From a virus, in the IMG/VR virus record IMGVR_UViG_3300043398_000440, positions 1-57,267 of that record: a stretch of DNA of 57,267 nucleotides. One strand, 5' to 3'. Positions 1 through 6,666 of the stretch are shown piece after piece; position 1 is the stretch's first letter, and each line of letters opens with the position of its first letter. Made by a program: the position numbers and the translations under genes. The notes under the pieces were generated by a model. That model saw only the letters and a program-made list of their open reading frames with translations, had not been told where the DNA came from and ran no database searches.

Positions 1-253
1 ATGTCCTAGGTTAGGTTCTACAGTATTTCCAACGCGCGCGCGCGATAGAGCGTTTGTATAATATTAGGTAAGACATAGTAGGACAGTCAGACAGTACAGC
101 AATTACAGGTACTTGCAGTGTCCGACCATGTCACTCTGTCTGACCATCCAAGGTCAGATCGCCGCGTTTTTGTGGCACAATGTCGTGAATCTTCGCACCT
201 TTCCAGACATTTATGCGCTTGGTCTTGCCCGGATCGGTCCATGCTTTCGCCCG
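1..253. repeat. terminal direct repeat, left copy
   Basis: The first 253 bases recur at the right end (57013-57267). The copies differ by one CG unit in a (CG)n run (six units at 33-44, seven at 57045-57058) and by C126 versus T57140. This marks one genome length of about 57,012 bp. It could be a real terminal redundancy or the overlap of a circular or permuted assembly. The repeat contains the 3' end of the helicase gene and the convergent intergenic gap. Confidence 0.95.
86..144. terminator. long-loop inverted repeat in the convergent gap
   Basis: GTCAGACAG at 86-94 is perfectly complementary to CTGTCTGAC at 136-144, with a loop of about 41 nt. The plus-strand genes ending near 57002 and the minus-strand helicase ending at 131 converge here, so the hairpin could serve both directions. 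There is no clear U tract, so termination is an inference only. Confidence 0.35.
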
Positions 254-1444
254 TTTCAGGCCGCGCTTGGCGAGTACCCCGTAAACCTGGCGCGATAGGG
301 CAAAGTTGGTCCGGGTCAGCTCGCTGACTTTCTCTGACAGCTCTAGCGGGGTAATGATTTCCTCAGCGTTGGTGCGGTCGAAGTCGAACCAGCGATCAAC
401 CAGCCCGTTGGCGACCGCTTCCAAGGACTCGGTGCGCACCACCTCCATGGCTTCCGAGGCTGGCGGAATGTCGCGGTCAGGGTTGGCGCGCTTCCAGGCG
501 GCGAACTCGGCCAGGCAGTATTGCGCGATGCGGCAAGCGTCGGCCTGAAACCGACCAACAAAGCCGTGGTCGGCCCCACCCTCGTAGCTGGCAAACTTGA
601 CAGGCAGGATGCGCCGTTCGTCGGCTCGGCCGCCGTTCAGGTTGGGCGGGTTGTTGCTTGCGATTAGCACTTTGCAGTTCAGTTTGATGTTGCGGCGCGG
701 CTGGTTCTTTGGATTGATGGTGAGTACGTCGTCGCCCGTAAGCGCCTTGAAGTGGCCAGTGCTCATGAAACTGTTATTGTTCTGGTCGGCAAAAATCAGC
801 AGCCGCGCCCGCTCCAGGGTAGTTGTGGAGTGTTTGTCGGCAAAGTCGCCGCTGCGCATGGTCGTGACGCCTTGCAGGCTGAACATGTTGGCCAATGTGG
901 CCAGCAGCATGCTCTTGCCGTCGTTGCCGTCGCCCCATAAATACATGTACTGGCTGCGCGGAAAGCTGTAGTCGAACAGCGAGCCGATGAACAACACCAA
1001 ACTGCGGGCTTCATCGGCGGTGGTGCGTTTCAGTAGCTCGGCAAACGTGTCTGGGCACTTGGCGGTCGGATCGTGGTCGAATGCCAGGCGTTGCCACGCA
1101 AACTGTTCGTCGGCCAGGCGCTGCGACTTGAAAGCGAAAGGCAGTACGCGGTCGAACGTTAGTGTCGGGAGGCCTGCCTCCATTTCGGCGAGCCAGCGCG
1201 GGTATAGCTCATTGCTGACCTTGGTGGGTGTGAGTTGGTTGCCGAACTGACGCACCAGTTCGCGGCTGACGATGCGTTTCTTGGATATGGCCGCGATCAC
1301 GCCTGGTTCGAGAATCTCGACGACGGTCACCTCCTTTTCGTTGTCTATCAACAGTCGGTAAGTGCCGTTGAGCTGCGCAAACACCTCTTTTCCGATACGG
1401 TTAATCTTACTTTCGAGCGTTTCTTGCTGGGTTGCGATTGTCAT
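131..1444 (-). CDS. superfamily 3 (D5/primase-type) replicative helicase
   Basis: The 437-aa product is the helicase half of a phage replication initiator. A Walker A motif GDGNDGKS is followed by a Walker B-like LLIFADQNN and by the SF3 sensor region CKVLIASNNPP plus an arginine-rich RADERRILPV stretch. These are typical of D5/poxvirus-like helicases fused or linked to AEP primases. The matching primase is a separate gene at 3059-3973. I chose the ATG at 1444 over an in-frame TTG at 1480 because a promoter-like pair (1452-1480) ends seven bases before that ATG. The C-terminal region lies in the terminal repeat. It probably unwinds phage DNA as a hexamer at the origin. Confidence 0.88.
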   Translation of the reverse strand: MTIATQQETLESKINRIGKEVFAQLNGTYRLLIDNEKEVTVVEILEPGVIAAISKKRIVSRELVRQFGNQLTPTKVSNELYPRWLAEMEAGLPTLTFDRVLPFAFKSQRLADEQFAWQRLAFDHDPTAKCPDTFAELLKRTTADEARSLVLFIGSLFDYSFPRSQYMYLWGDGNDGKSMLLATLANMFSLQGVTTMRSGDFADKHSTTTLERARLLIFADQNNNSFMSTGHFKALTGDDVLTINPKNQPRRNIKLNCKVLIASNNPPNLNGGRADERRILPVKFASYEGGADHGFVGRFQADACRIAQYCLAEFAAWKRANPDRDIPPASEAMEVVRTESLEAVANGLVDRWFDFDRTNAEEIITPLELSEKVSELTRTNFALSRQVYGVLAKRGLKRAKAWTDPGKTKRINVWKGAKIHDIVPQKRGDLTLDGQTE

Positions 1445-1451
1445 GCGTGTG

Positions 1452-1480
1452 CTAATAGCGCTTTTGGCCGCGCGAAGCAA
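1452..1480 (-). promoter_or_regulatory. sigma70-like promoter for the helicase, near-leaderless
   Basis: On the minus strand, TTGCTT (1480-1475) and TATTAG (1457-1452) are 17 bases apart. The -10 is only seven bases from the ATG at 1444, so transcription would begin at or next to the start codon. No Shine-Dalgarno sequence is visible. Confidence 0.45.
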
Positions 1481-1490
1481 GGCGCTTGGC

Positions 1491-1519
1491 TTGACAGCGG
1501 CGCTAATCCGTGGTTAACT
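1491..1519 (+). promoter_or_regulatory. sigma70 promoter, near-leaderless
   Basis: A perfect -35 TTGACA (1491-1496), a 17-base spacer and TTAACT (1514-1519) lie nine bases before the ATG at 1529. The predicted start falls about three bases before the ATG, leaving no room for a ribosome binding site. It is divergent from the helicase promoter. Confidence 0.6.
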
Positions 1520-1528
1520 GCGCACATC

Positions 1529-2260
1529 ATGAAACTGAACCAGATAATCGCAGTAGAAAAAACAGTCAAGCAGCGCACAAACGACTTCGTGACCGAAATC
1601 TACAAAGGCGTGCAGCAGCCCGCACTGTTCGACGGATTCGTCCGCACCTACCGGCCGCTGGAAGCCGAAGGCGAAAAGCTAGCGGGCGAGCAACGCAAGG
1701 TGCAGTGGTCCGCGCCCAACGTGCTGCGCCAGGTGGGCAAGGCGATGACTGACCTGATTGACATCACGGCCACGAAAGACTTTGGCAATCTGGTCGCAAC
1801 GGCCGACGTGAAGTTTGGCGACCAAGTGCTGATTTCCGGCGCGCCGGTCACTTTCCTGCTGTTCCTTGAAAAGCAGTTGACCGACTTGTACACGATGGTG
1901 TCGAAAGTCCCCGTGCTCGATCCTGCCGAAGACTGGACCTACGATGAGAACGCGTCACAGTTTCGCACGCAGCCGGTCAGCTCGATCCGCACCAAGAAGC
2001 TACAGCGCCCGCTGGTCATGTACCCCGCGACCGACAAGCATGCGGCGCAGACTCAACTGATCACTGAAGACATCAACGTCGGCACCTGGGAGCAAGTAAA
2101 ATTCTCCGGGGCACTGCCGCTGCCCGTTCGTCAACGCATCCTGGCCCGCATCGAGGCGCTGCAAAAGGCAGTGAAGTTTGCGCGCGAGGAAGCAAACAGC
2201 GTCGTCGTGACGCAACACTCGGTAGGCGAAACGCTGTTCAAATTCTTGTTCGCGGATTAA
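1529..2260 (+). CDS. DUF7873-like conserved phage protein
   Basis: The 243-aa protein begins MKLNQIIAVEKTVKQRT. It carries the pattern ITATKDFGNLVATADVK, then PVTFLLFLEKQLTDL, and ends with repeated 'V..AREEAN' helices. From memory this matches a family of unknown function common in actinobacteriophages and some proteobacterial phages (DUF7873). No catalytic motif is evident. A strong promoter abuts the ATG, so it is probably expressed early. It is divergent from the helicase and followed by a damaged endonuclease VII in the same frame. A role near replication or recombination is suggested only by position. Confidence 0.8.
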   Translation: MKLNQIIAVEKTVKQRTNDFVTEIYKGVQQPALFDGFVRTYRPLEAEGEKLAGEQRKVQWSAPNVLRQVGKAMTDLIDITATKDFGNLVATADVKFGDQVLISGAPVTFLLFLEKQLTDLYTMVSKVPVLDPAEDWTYDENASQFRTQPVSSIRTKKLQRPLVMYPATDKHAAQTQLITEDINVGTWEQVKFSGALPLPVRQRILARIEALQKAVKFAREEANSVVVTQHSVGETLFKFLFAD

Positions 2261-2277
2261 TGCTGCACGCCAAGTAG

Positions 2278-2649
2278 ATGCAAATCATGTCGCACCGCTC
2301 CAAAACAGTGTGAAAAGTGTGTACTGTATTCTCGTGAGTATAACCGAAGATACAGGCCAACTCATCGCGAAGAGCATCGCGCTGAGTGTTACTGGCGCAA
2401 ATACAAACTCACTCTGGACGGATTCGACAAACTCATGCAAGAGCAGAATGGCTTATGTGCGATCTGTAAACAACCTCCTAGAAAACGCCGGTTCGACGTA
2501 GATCATGATCACACTAGTGGGGCGGTTAGAGGCCTGCTGTGCAACCGTGCAACAGAGCCATTGGGTACATGCAAGAAAGCCGACTAATACTGTCCGCTAT
2601 GCTTGATTATATCGATAAACATGCTACAATCAAGGCCGAGCCAAGCTGA
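2278..2649 (+). pseudogene. recombination endonuclease VII (HNH), frame-disrupted
   Basis: A clear endonuclease VII-like protein can be read only by changing frame twice. The central frame gives GLCAICKQPP, then VDHDHTSGAVRGLLCNR, the zinc/HNH core that resolves branched DNA. The frame is open from the TAA at 2258 but has no start codon. ATGs at 2278 and 2287 enter it only with a +1 shift near the AAAA at 2302. At about 2543 one T appears missing: CGTGC where CGTTGC would give CNRCNRAIG. Shifting there restores an ordinary C-terminus, LILSAMLDYIDKH, ending at 2649. The gene is either a recent pseudogene, a consensus error, or subject to unusual decoding. Its final length would be near 110 aa, small for the family. 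Confidence 0.75.
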
Positions 2650-2840
2650 TGACTAAAGCTGAAACTTAGTGCTGAAATAGCCCAAGTGTACGGTCGATAC
2701 GTACCCGAGCCGCTTTTCTCTGGCCCGGTAGCCCAATGTAGAGGCAGCTGTTGATGCGAGTGAAGTTCAGGCTATTGCTCAAAAGCTCAATTTGGAGGGC
2801 AGACGCAGCAATCGAACGGCACGGACCGAAATTTGGAAAC

Positions 2841-2879
2841 GCGGGTGCGAATCCCGCCGCCCCCGCCACTATGGGGGCG
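2841..2879 (+). other. T-arm plus CCA acceptor-like hairpin (tRNA/tmRNA-like remnant)
   Basis: Bases 2841-2857 form GCGGG-TGCGAAT-CCCGC, resembling a T arm. CGCCCCC, G and CCA (2858-2868) follow, like a 3' acceptor strand. The complementary GGGGGCG lies downstream (2873-2879) instead of about 70 bases upstream, an order reversed from a normal tRNA. The preceding TTTGGAAAC resembles the sequence before the T arm in bacterial tmRNA. The loop lacks the usual TTC, and no convincing anticodon arm completes it. Confidence 0.3.
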
Positions 2880-2955
2880 TGGACTAGTAGGATGTCGCCA
2901 CTTATCAGGATGAGTCTGTGCCTTAAACGGCGTGTTGCGTTCAGTGCCTATATTA

Positions 2956-3010
2956 CCGTTGGACTTGAAATCCAATGAACGGAGGGCCGGCCGGCTATGC
3001 CGGTTCCTCC
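2956..3010. terminator. strong hairpins before the convergent primase gene end
   Basis: Two stem-loops follow one another: TTGGA-CTTGAAA-TCCAA near 2959-2975, and GGAGG/CCTCC (2981-2985 with 3006-3010) enclosing CCGGC-TAT-GCCGG (2991-3003). They lie between the end of plus-strand material and the 3' end of the minus-strand primase. A bidirectional transcription stop is plausible, although no T run follows. The rest of 2650-3058 shows no convincing gene. Confidence 0.4.
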
Positions 3011-3025
3011 ACCTTTACACACCCC

Positions 3026-3058
3026 CACCACAGTAGCTGATCAATAGCTGCTGAGGTG
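3026..3058. repeat. head-to-head pair of the dispersed 17-bp motif
   Basis: CACCACAGTAGCTGATC (3026-3042) meets the opposite-orientation copy GATCAATAGCTGCTGAGGTG, ending at 3058. The two share the central GATC. It is the only place where two copies face each other, and it sits directly after the primase stop codon. Confidence 0.85.
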
Positions 3059-3973
3059 TTACTCAGTCACCCGCACCTTAGCGGGCTGACGCTTGCCGAG
3101 AGCCGCGCCAACCTCGCGTTGACCGTAGCGGTCCGCATCCTTCGCTATCTTGTATAACAGCGTCAAATCCGCTGCATCGTCGAGTCCATCGATCTGGATG
3201 AGCGCATCAGCCACTGCGTTGGGTGTGAGTGCGAAGTCGCGCACGCCAGCCGCCGCCTTGCGAAACAACCAGCTGCGCAGTCCCGTGCCCGCCGCTGGTG
3301 GCCGGCCCGCCGCCGCCAGCCAGGCTTGGTAGCGCCGCTGCCGCTCATGCTCGGGCACGCTTGTCGCACCAGCCACCCCCACAGTGGCTGATCCACTCGT
3401 CGTAGGCAGTGCTGGCGGGTACACCATTTCCAGCAGAGTAATGCCAATCCGAGCCCCCGTTGCCCTCTTGATCTTCACCACAGGCCGTTCGGGCGGGTAC
3501 TTGTGATTTACGAAGCCTGGCACGCGCAAGATTCGTGCCAAATCGCACGCGTTTGGATCGCCGCCCGTTTGGGCCACCAAGCTACGATTGGCTGCCTGCC
3601 AGCGGGCGAGGTCGGTGCACGGTTCCTGCAGCAGCCAGTATGCTTGCGCTTTGCCCGGGCTCGATTCAACCACCAAGCTAGGCGCGACGTCCCAATGCGT
3701 CGGCACGCCCGTGTCGTAGTCCACGAACAGTGCCCGTGCAGCCGTGACATGCTCTGCCGTTCGACCTTGCCCGTCGGTTACATTGACGGTAAAGTACACG
3801 TCCGAGCCCGTGCGGTTCAGCGCGGCCAGGGTTGGATACACGTCATCGAGTCGGCGGTCGTACCACGGTTTGCCCGGTTGGCCGTTCCGCAGCGTGGTAA
3901 AAGTGGCCCGTGGGACGGTTTCCACGGTGCCAGTTAGCAACTGTAGGAATCTTAGAGCGGCTTGATATTGCAT
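3059..3973 (-). CDS. archaeo-eukaryotic-type DNA primase (RepB/PrimPol family)
   Basis: The 304-aa protein has the AEP signature in order. ALFVDYDTG carries the metal-binding acidic pair, VVESSPGKAQAYWLL corresponds to the S/G-K-x-H-type motif, and NACDLARILRVPGFVNHK is the third conserved block. Such primases start replication of phages and plasmids and usually partner an SF3 helicase, here at 131-1444. The C-terminal third is a helical linker region (RQRRYQAWLAA). The ATG at 3973 sits nine bases from a TATAAG box. Motif copies lie inside the gene (near 3376) and at its end. Confidence 0.82.
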   Translation of the reverse strand: MQYQAALRFLQLLTGTVETVPRATFTTLRNGQPGKPWYDRRLDDVYPTLAALNRTGSDVYFTVNVTDGQGRTAEHVTAARALFVDYDTGVPTHWDVAPSLVVESSPGKAQAYWLLQEPCTDLARWQAANRSLVAQTGGDPNACDLARILRVPGFVNHKYPPERPVVKIKRATGARIGITLLEMVYPPALPTTSGSATVGVAGATSVPEHERQRRYQAWLAAAGRPPAAGTGLRSWLFRKAAAGVRDFALTPNAVADALIQIDGLDDAADLTLLYKIAKDADRYGQREVGAALGKRQPAKVRVTE

Positions 3974-3982
3974 ACGGCTGGA

Positions 3983-4012
3983 CTTATACCTTGGTTGTGT
4001 GTTAGCTGTCTA
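3983..4012 (-). promoter_or_regulatory. sigma70-like promoter for the primase, short leader
   Basis: On the minus strand, TAGACA (4012-4007) and TATAAG (3988-3983) are separated by 18 bases. The -10 is nine bases from the primase ATG at 3973, leaving a leader of only two or three bases. Confidence 0.5.
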
Positions 4013-4023
4013 GGAGCATGTGG

Positions 4024-4425
4024 ATGGTAATCGACGCCAGCCCTACCGATCTCAAAATCATCAGCCTGGTATGGACCGATGTTGAGGCGCTGACCGATGA
4101 CGGTCTCGATGGCGTGTTGGTGTCGGTAAAGGTAGGACATCAACACTTCAATGACGCACAGCGCAAATTTCTGGGGGCGTGTCAACAAAAAAGTGACAAA
4201 TCTTTTGAGGTTGTATTGCGTCCACTCACAAGTGGTGCTTTATACCTCACGTGCTTACACGAAATCGGCCACGTGCTCGGTCTAAAACACACACAACGTG
4301 GCGTAATGATTGCGGCTTCTCGACATCGCCAGATACCGCTAACGCCAGAGCGCCGCCGTCGCTGGCTGCGTGATTTCGGTCGGCAGCTGCTAGACCTTCG
4401 TCTGTCGCAACTAAATAATATGTAA
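4024..4425 (+). CDS. small matrixin-type zinc metallopeptidase
   Basis: The 133-aa protein contains HEIGHVLGLKH, an exact metzincin/matrixin zinc motif (HExxHxxGxxH), followed by GVMI as a short Met-turn. It is predicted to hydrolyse peptide bonds with one zinc. It is much smaller than secreted matrixins and has no signal peptide, so it should act in the cytoplasm. I chose the ATG at 4024 because AGGAG (4012-4016) is seven bases away; the ATG at 4018 is only one base away. A second metallopeptidase gene follows, suggesting an early takeover or counter-defence role by inference. Confidence 0.7.
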   Translation: MVIDASPTDLKIISLVWTDVEALTDDGLDGVLVSVKVGHQHFNDAQRKFLGACQQKSDKSFEVVLRPLTSGALYLTCLHEIGHVLGLKHTQRGVMIAASRHRQIPLTPERRRRWLRDFGRQLLDLRLSQLNNM

Positions 4426-4450
4426 TCACTCATGGGCGTGTTCCATACAT

Positions 4451-5107
4451 ATGATGACACAGTGCGAGCAGTACCTACACTTCATTCGTGACTGGTCCCT
4501 GAATCATGGCGGCCATAATACTACACTAGGCACTCCACTTCCAATTGGCAATGACCTCACCTGGTCAAGTATCGGTCAGGCGGCAGCGAAGTTGCGCCTA
4601 CCTGACGGCAGTCATGCCGTTTCTGAAATCCTGCCGGACGCCAAGGCTTCGGGCCTAATCAAAGATTTCTGGACGGCGGGCAGCTACCAGCCGGCGACGC
4701 GCGTGATTCACGTCGGGGCTCGTGAGGTGCACGACCGATCGCTGAGCACGCTGTTTCACGAGCTGGCCCATGCGATGCTGCATCACGACATCGACGATGC
4801 GCAGTACCGCACGAACCAAGTGTGGATCGAGGCTGAGGCGGATGTATGCTGCGATTTAGTGCGGTGCTTGCTTGGCGCCGGGCCGCGCCACGAAACTCTA
4901 CGAACACTGCATTACATGGGCAATGTCGGCGATGTGGCCGCGTTTTACCACTTCGCAGGCGATGCGCTATGCGTGGCCGCGTGTGCGATTGCGCGGGCAC
5001 TAGCCCCTTGCATCCGCTTTGGTAGTGTGTTAGCTAGCCCGGCAGGAGACACAAATGGCAAAATCCAGCCGACGTACCGAGAAAAAAGTTATCAACCTCA
5101 GCCGTAG
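4451..5107 (+). CDS. ImmA/IrrE or ArdC-type metallopeptidase
   Basis: The 218-aa product carries TLFHELAHAMLHH, an HExxH zinc motif, and a downstream EAEADVCCDLV helix that supplies the third ligand in ImmA/IrrE and ArdC C-terminal peptidases. The strand before the motif (VIHVGAREVHDRSLS) also fits that family. ImmA enzymes cleave repressors and ArdC-like proteins block restriction; which applies here cannot be told. The last 50 bases overlap the next gene, which has its own good ribosome binding site, so the true C-terminus may be shorter. Two tandem ATGs (4451, 4454) are possible starts. Confidence 0.7.
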   Translation: MMTQCEQYLHFIRDWSLNHGGHNTTLGTPLPIGNDLTWSSIGQAAAKLRLPDGSHAVSEILPDAKASGLIKDFWTAGSYQPATRVIHVGAREVHDRSLSTLFHELAHAMLHHDIDDAQYRTNQVWIEAEADVCCDLVRCLLGAGPRHETLRTLHYMGNVGDVAAFYHFAGDALCVAACAIARALAPCIRFGSVLASPAGDTNGKIQPTYREKSYQPQP

Positions 5108-5456
5108 CGACGTGATTGCAGCCTTGTATACCGAGCCGCGTGGCGCGATATCGCCAGGCTGGATTTATGGTGATCCGGCCGATCCAGCGTGCAAGGTGTG
5201 CGCAGTTGGGGCAGTGATTCGATATGTCGGGAAACACAATAAGACAGCCAAAGGTATTATGGCGTTAAACGGTGATCGGTTCAGCGAGGTGTGCGGGTAT
5301 AACGCGCGTATCGCGGGTCAGCCCCTGCAGCAGTTATCGGACGAGTATGAATACTACACCGGGTCGGGTATGGCGCTGGGCACCATTCGTAAGCAATTGG
5401 CGAAGTTTGTACTGACGGAATTTCCGGCCAAAATCAAAATCGAGGTGCAGGTTTAA
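5055..5456 (+). CDS. DUF6197-like small phage protein
   Basis: The 133-aa protein begins MAKSSRRTEKK after AGGAG at a good distance. Its core, GWIYGDPADPACKVCAVGAV, resembles a widespread phage/actinobacterial family in which a W..G turn precedes a C.(V/L)GA helix. The protein at 46732-47094 has the related pattern YCCLGVL. Function unknown. It overlaps the 3' end of the metallopeptidase gene and lies one base before the next ATG, so it is part of an operon. Confidence 0.65.
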   Translation: MAKSSRRTEKKVINLSRSDVIAALYTEPRGAISPGWIYGDPADPACKVCAVGAVIRYVGKHNKTAKGIMALNGDRFSEVCGYNARIAGQPLQQLSDEYEYYTGSGMALGTIRKQLAKFVLTEFPAKIKIEVQV

Positions 5457-5457
5457 G

Positions 5458-5766
5458 ATGCTGTCCGAAGTGCGCATCCAATTGGGCGGTCGCGCCGATG
5501 AGTACGCGACGCTATCCATCACAACGCTCGATCTGTTCGAGCGAGCAGAGTTCTTTTTGCCTAGCACGCGCGGCCGTACTCGTCGCACCAAGCGCGTGCG
5601 GCTGTTCTGGCGCGACGAAACCGGAGGTCGGTCGCGGCTGATGGTGGATGCCGAGCCGGCACGCGACCTGACCGATCCGCACATGGTGCTGGAACGCCGT
5701 ACGGATTCCCACGGTAGCAACCACTACGCCTGGGTTGCCGATCACACCGCTTCAAAAAGGAACTAA
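5458..5766 (+). CDS. hypothetical protein, arginine-rich
   Basis: The 102-aa protein begins MLSEVRIQLGGRADEYATLS. It looks like mixed beta strands with a basic middle (TRGRTRRTKRVRLFW). No family recognised. The ATG follows the previous stop by one base, which implies translational coupling. Confidence 0.6.
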   Translation: MLSEVRIQLGGRADEYATLSITTLDLFERAEFFLPSTRGRTRRTKRVRLFWRDETGGRSRLMVDAEPARDLTDPHMVLERRTDSHGSNHYAWVADHTASKRN

Positions 5767-5773
5767 AAAAACA

Positions 5774-6130
5774 ATGGATATTTTGAACCTGACAATTGGC
5801 CAAGCTCAGCAAGTCGCCGCTTTATTCGGCGCTCTGACAACTCCTAAGACTAGTACCCTTGATCTGTGCCACGATCCCGAAGTGCGTATTGTGATTCTGC
5901 AACGCGGTTGGGTCGTGGTCGGGTATTACCGGCGCATGAATGGGCGCGTGCTTGTGTCTAAGGCGGCAGTAATTCGTAACTGGGGCACTACTAAAGGACT
6001 CGGGGAGCTGATTACCGGCCCGACACCAAAGACCGTGCTGGAAGTTTGCGGCGACGTGGATGCACACGAGTTGGCGGAGATTGCGTCGATAAAGTGCGAC
6101 GTGTCCAAATGGGCGCCGGTGTTGAAGTGA
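5774..6130 (+). CDS. DUF6948-like phage protein
   Basis: The 118-aa protein has the block RIVILQRGWVVVGYY, then AAVIRNWGTTKGLGELITGP, ending in VSKWAPVLK. From memory this pattern belongs to small phage proteins of unknown function (DUF6948) often followed by a Gly-rich low-complexity reading frame, as here. The start is the ATG at 5774, not the upstream in-frame ATG inside the previous gene. The 3' end overlaps the Gly-Tyr repeat frame by 22 bases. Confidence 0.7.
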   Translation: MDILNLTIGQAQQVAALFGALTTPKTSTLDLCHDPEVRIVILQRGWVVVGYYRRMNGRVLVSKAAVIRNWGTTKGLGELITGPTPKTVLEVCGDVDAHELAEIASIKCDVSKWAPVLK

Positions 6131-6363
6131 TTGGATCACTTGGTGAAGATGCACAAGTCTTAGGTGTTGGCTACGGCGACGGCTACGGCGACGGCTACGG
6201 CTACGGCTACGGCTACGGCTACGGCGACGGCGACGGCTACGGCGACGGCTACGGCTACGGCTACGGCTACGGCGACGGCGACGGCAACGGCTACGGCTAC
6301 GGCAACGGCAACGGCAACGGCAACGGCTACGGCAACGGCAACGGCTACGGCTACGGCTACTAA
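6109..6363 (+). CDS. Gly-Tyr/Asp/Asn low-complexity protein
   Basis: After about 20 ordinary residues (MGAGVEVIGSLGEDAQVLGV) the frame consists of 32 consecutive dipeptides Gly-X, X being Tyr, Asp or Asn, then stops. It comes from the GGCNAC hexamer array. Similar GY/GD/GS-rich frames are known in phages beside DUF6948 genes. No clear ribosome binding site is visible. The competing frame from 6164 encodes poly(Ala-Thr) and runs to 6481, so which frame is translated is uncertain. Confidence 0.45.
   Translation: MGAGVEVIGSLGEDAQVLGVGYGDGYGDGYGYGYGYGYGDGDGYGDGYGYGYGYGDGDGNGYGYGNGNGNGNGYGNGNGYGYGY
6169..6360 (+). repeat. 32-unit GGCNAC hexamer array
   Basis: There are thirty-two perfect tandem hexamers GGC-N-AC in which only the fourth base varies (T, G or A; never C). 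In one frame the change swaps Tyr, Asp and Asn. In the next frame it is the silent third base of Ala in an Ala-Thr repeat. Confidence 0.97.
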
Positions 6364-6378
6364 ACAAGGTTCTGGTAC

Positions 6379-6666
6379 ATGGACAGCTACTGCGGCTGTG
6401 GAGCCGATCTGCTCGACTACATGTCCAGACTGCGCGGCGAGTGCGCCCGCTGTTTCGATCTTCGCCTGCCGCCCGATCTAGCCACCCCACAGCAGCTAGA
6501 TGATCATAGCGACGGTGCGTCGGCTACGGACCCCGTCACGGATCGCTTGATACGCGACGCGCTGCCGCGGCACGGCCTTCCGCACTGCCCAAAGTGTGCT
6601 CGTCGCGGCCGCTTCATTCGCATGGCGCTGTGCTGCGAAGTGCACGGACCATTCGGGGGCTGCTAG
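6379..6666 (+). CDS. small zinc-ribbon-like protein
   Basis: The 95-aa protein has two cysteine clusters: CGCGADLLDYMSRLRGECARC near the start and CPKCARRGRFIRMALCCEVHG at the end. They look like two zinc-binding knuckles joined by a polar linker. It may bind nucleic acid or protein; no family recognised. A copy of the dispersed motif (6485-6505) is read here as TPQQLDD. It converges with the minus-strand gene ending at 6663. Confidence 0.6.
   Translation: MDSYCGCGADLLDYMSRLRGECARCFDLRLPPDLATPQQLDDHSDGASATDPVTDRLIRDALPRHGLPHCPKCARRGRFIRMALCCEVHGPFGGC

Noticed and set aside
2666-2978. Frames on both strands such as GGIRTRVSKFRSVPF
   Set aside because: Typical of tRNA-like or structured DNA translated by chance; no start or homologous pattern.
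2944-3010. tRNA-Ser-like anticodon arm (TTGGA-CTTGAAA-TCCAA) with a variable-arm-like hairpin
   Set aside because: No acceptor stem, D arm or T arm of a complete tRNA can be built around it. Treated as part of a hairpin region.
6169-6360. Possible CRISPR or minisatellite array
   Set aside because: Units are six bases with no spacers. It is a coding tandem repeat, not CRISPR. No CRISPR array was seen elsewhere.
5822-6490. 222-aa minus-strand Arg/Ser/Cys-rich frame
   Set aside because: It is the complement of the GGCNAC array plus flanking real genes. Composition is set by the repeat.
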